DNA from: Parvularculaceae bacterium
Lineage (GTDB): Bacteria; Pseudomonadota; Alphaproteobacteria; Caulobacterales; Parvularculaceae
DNA length: 14,406 nucleotides
Direction of reading: 5' to 3'
Assembly (NCBI GenBank): GCA_013389125.1
Contig: JACADX010000368.1
Span: 1-14,406, forward strand
Under the pieces are notes generated by a model. That model worked only from the letters and a program-made list of their open reading frames with translations, searched no databases and was not told where the DNA came from. Shown here one piece after another: positions 12,802 through 14,406 of the stretch. A program made the translations under genes and the position numbers. How positions within the stretch are numbered: position 1 is the stretch's first letter; each line of letters opens with the position of its first letter.

Positions 12802-14406
12802 ATGAGGGGCCTGATGATGGACCGTCCGCTGCTGACGACGGAAATCCTCAAGCATGCGGCGCGAAATTTCAGGAAGACCGAGATCGTCACGCGAACGGTC
12901 GAGGGGCCGATACACCGCTATACGATCGCCGACGCCTACAAGCGGATCGCCAAGCTTGCCAACGCGCTGAAAGGCGCAGGCGTCAAAGAGGGCGAGCGCG
13001 TCGGCGTCATTGGCTGGAACACCTATCGGCAGTTTGAAATGTATTACGCGGTCGGCGGGCTCGGCGCGGTGCTCCACACCGTCAATCCGCGGCTCGGACC
13101 CGACAATGCGGCGTTCGTCATCAACCACGCGGAAGACGGCTATCTCTTTTACGACACGACATTTGCGCCGCTGGTCTCGGCGCTGCGCGGCAAGTTGAAG
13201 ACGGTCAAGAAGTTCGTCCTCCTGACGGATGAGAAACACGCGCTCGAAGCCGGGACGGGCGATCAATCTTATGAAGGCCTCATCGCGGGCGAAGCGGAGG
13301 AGATCGTCTGGCCGGAATTCGACGAGAACACCGCTGTCGCCATGTGCTACACGTCCGGAACGACTGGCGATCCGAAGGGCGTCGTCTATTCGCACCGGTC
13401 GTGCGTGATTCAGACCTTTGCGAGCTGCCTTCCGACCGCGCTCGGCTGTAAGGAAGGCGACGTCCTCCTCCCCGTCGTGCCGATGTTTCACGTCAATGCG
13501 TGGAACACGCCATATTCCGCGCTGATGATCGGCGCAAAGCAGGTCTTTCCCGGCCCCAAGCTCGACGGCGAAAGCCTTTATGAACTTCTGTCGGCCGAGA
13601 AGGTCAACTATTCGCTCGGCGTGCCAACGGTGTGGCTCGGCCTCCTTCAATATATGGAGAAGAACGGCAAGACGCTTCCGCATTTGAGGAAAGGCCTTTG
13701 CGGCGGCTCTGCGCTCCCTGAAGCGCTCGTTCGCGGGTTTGAGAAATACGGCATCGAGCTGCAGCAGGGATGGGGCATGACCGAGATGAGCCCGATCGGC
13801 ACGGTCAACGTGCTGCCGCCCGCGATCCGGTCGCTTCCTGACGACGAACGCATCAAATATCAGCTGAAAGCAGGGCGGTCACTGCCCTTCGTCGACATGC
13901 GGATCGTGTCGGAAGACGGCCGGGAGCTGCCGCGCGACGGCGTTTCCGACGGACGCCTTCAAGTGCGCGGCCCGTCGATCGTCGGATCCTATTTCAAATC
14001 GACGGACGCCACGCTCACCGCGGACGGGTGGTTTGACACCGGCGACGTCGCGATCATCGATGACGACGGATTCCTTCAGATCACTGATCGGGCGAAAGAC
14101 GTCATCAAGACCGGCGGCGAATGGGTTTCTTCGATCGACATCGAGAACGCCGCGATGATGCATCCGAGCGTCGCCATGGCCGCCGTCATCGGGGTCGCGC
14201 ATCCAAGATGGCAGGAGCGCCCGCTCCTCATCGTCGTCAAGCGCGAGGGCGAGACGCCGTCGGCTGACGACATCAAGGAGTTTCTCAAAACGCGCCTCGA
14301 CAAGATCGCCTGGCCGGACGCGGTTGAATTCGTGCCGGAATTGCCGCTTGGCGCGACGGGAAAAGTTCTCAAGACCGAACTTCGAAAGAAATTCAAAGGC
14401 TACGTA
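12802..14406 (+). CDS. AMP-forming fatty acyl-CoA ligase (AlkK/FadD type), 3' end missing
   Basis: Activates a fatty acid to acyl-CoA with ATP through an acyl-adenylate. The frame stays open to the last base, giving 535 residues; family length suggests only a few residues are lost. The ATG at 12802 follows GGGAG (12792-12796) and yields the family-typical start MRGLMMDRPLL; an in-frame ATG at 12790 overlaps that binding site and is less likely. Motifs seen: the phosphate loop YTSGTTGDPKG (from Tyr183), GWGMTEMSP (from Gly323), DTGD (412-415) and the C-terminal catalytic lysine in GATGK (Lys521). Segments such as YYAVGGLGAVLHTVNPRL resemble AlkK-like medium-chain synthetases, so medium to long chains are likely. 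It is divergent from the CoA-transferase gene and may be co-regulated through the inverted repeat at 12706-12730. Confidence 0.94.
   Translation, partial: MRGLMMDRPLLTTEILKHAARNFRKTEIVTRTVEGPIHRYTIADAYKRIAKLANALKGAGVKEGERVGVIGWNTYRQFEMYYAVGGLGAVLHTVNPRLGPDNAAFVINHAEDGYLFYDTTFAPLVSALRGKLKTVKKFVLLTDEKHALEAGTGDQSYEGLIAGEAEEIVWPEFDENTAVAMCYTSGTTGDPKGVVYSHRSCVIQTFASCLPTALGCKEGDVLLPVVPMFHVNAWNTPYSALMIGAKQVFPGPKLDGESLYELLSAEKVNYSLGVPTVWLGLLQYMEKNGKTLPHLRKGLCGGSALPEALVRGFEKYGIELQQGWGMTEMSPIGTVNVLPPAIRSLPDDERIKYQLKAGRSLPFVDMRIVSEDGRELPRDGVSDGRLQVRGPSIVGSYFKSTDATLTADGWFDTGDVAIIDDDGFLQITDRAKDVIKTGGEWVSSIDIENAAMMHPSVAMAAVIGVAHPRWQERPLLIVVKREGETPSADDIKEFLKTRLDKIAWPDAVEFVPELPLGATGKVLKTELRKKFKGYV

Noticed and set aside
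12418..13683. 421-residue minus-strand open frame opposite the acyl-CoA ligase gene
   Set aside because: It runs across the ends of two recognised genes and the promoter region between them, and has no recognisable family.

Overview
The window reads as chromosomal DNA of a free-living alphaproteobacterium. It is GC-rich, almost fully coding, and carries a ChpT histidine phosphotransferase (the CtrA/CpdR phosphorelay hub found only in Alphaproteobacteria). It also has an alphaproteobacterial-type RpoH promoter before clpB and a near-perfect CtrA box. Caulobacterales, Maricaulales or Parvularculales-like lineages fit best, but the genus cannot be named from sequence reading alone. No tRNA, rRNA, insertion sequence, phage gene or CRISPR array was seen.

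Left part (1-4187, + strand): the 3' part of a DHRS4-like short-chain dehydrogenase; a small secreted EF-hand protein with a His/Met-rich tail, closed by a strong intrinsic terminator; then clpB behind a good heat-shock promoter, with a 69-residue charged protein of unknown function 9 bases downstream, probably in the same transcript.

Middle (4272-10261): a short exported protein with a PEP-CTERM-like C-terminus converges on a membrane-anchored M23 murein endopeptidase (- strand). Divergent from the peptidase, across a 247-base gap, is a ydbH-ynbE-ydbL cluster. It encodes an AsmA-like bridge protein, its outer-membrane lipoprotein partner and a small periplasmic factor, the set known in E. 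coli for phospholipid transport between the two membranes. YdbH and YnbE end in almost the same C-terminal peptide here, the most intriguing protein-level signal in the window.

Right part (10319-14406): chpT is followed by a single-domain response regulator. A CtrA-box-like sequence overlaps the chpT stop codon and lies just ahead of the regulator gene, suggesting feedback by CtrA on its own phosphorelay neighbourhood. Convergent with the regulator is a SUGCT-like family III CoA-transferase (- strand). Divergent from that, across about 110 bases with a 10-bp-arm inverted repeat and candidate promoters in both directions, is an AlkK/FadD-type acyl-CoA ligase that runs off the window end. Together with the dehydrogenase at the left edge these point to acyl-CoA and carbonyl metabolism.

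Most of the window is ordinary core genome. The better leads are the shared YdbH/YnbE tail, the CtrA box, the unknown clpB-linked small protein, the sorting-signal-like protein and a possible leaderless CoA-transferase mRNA.
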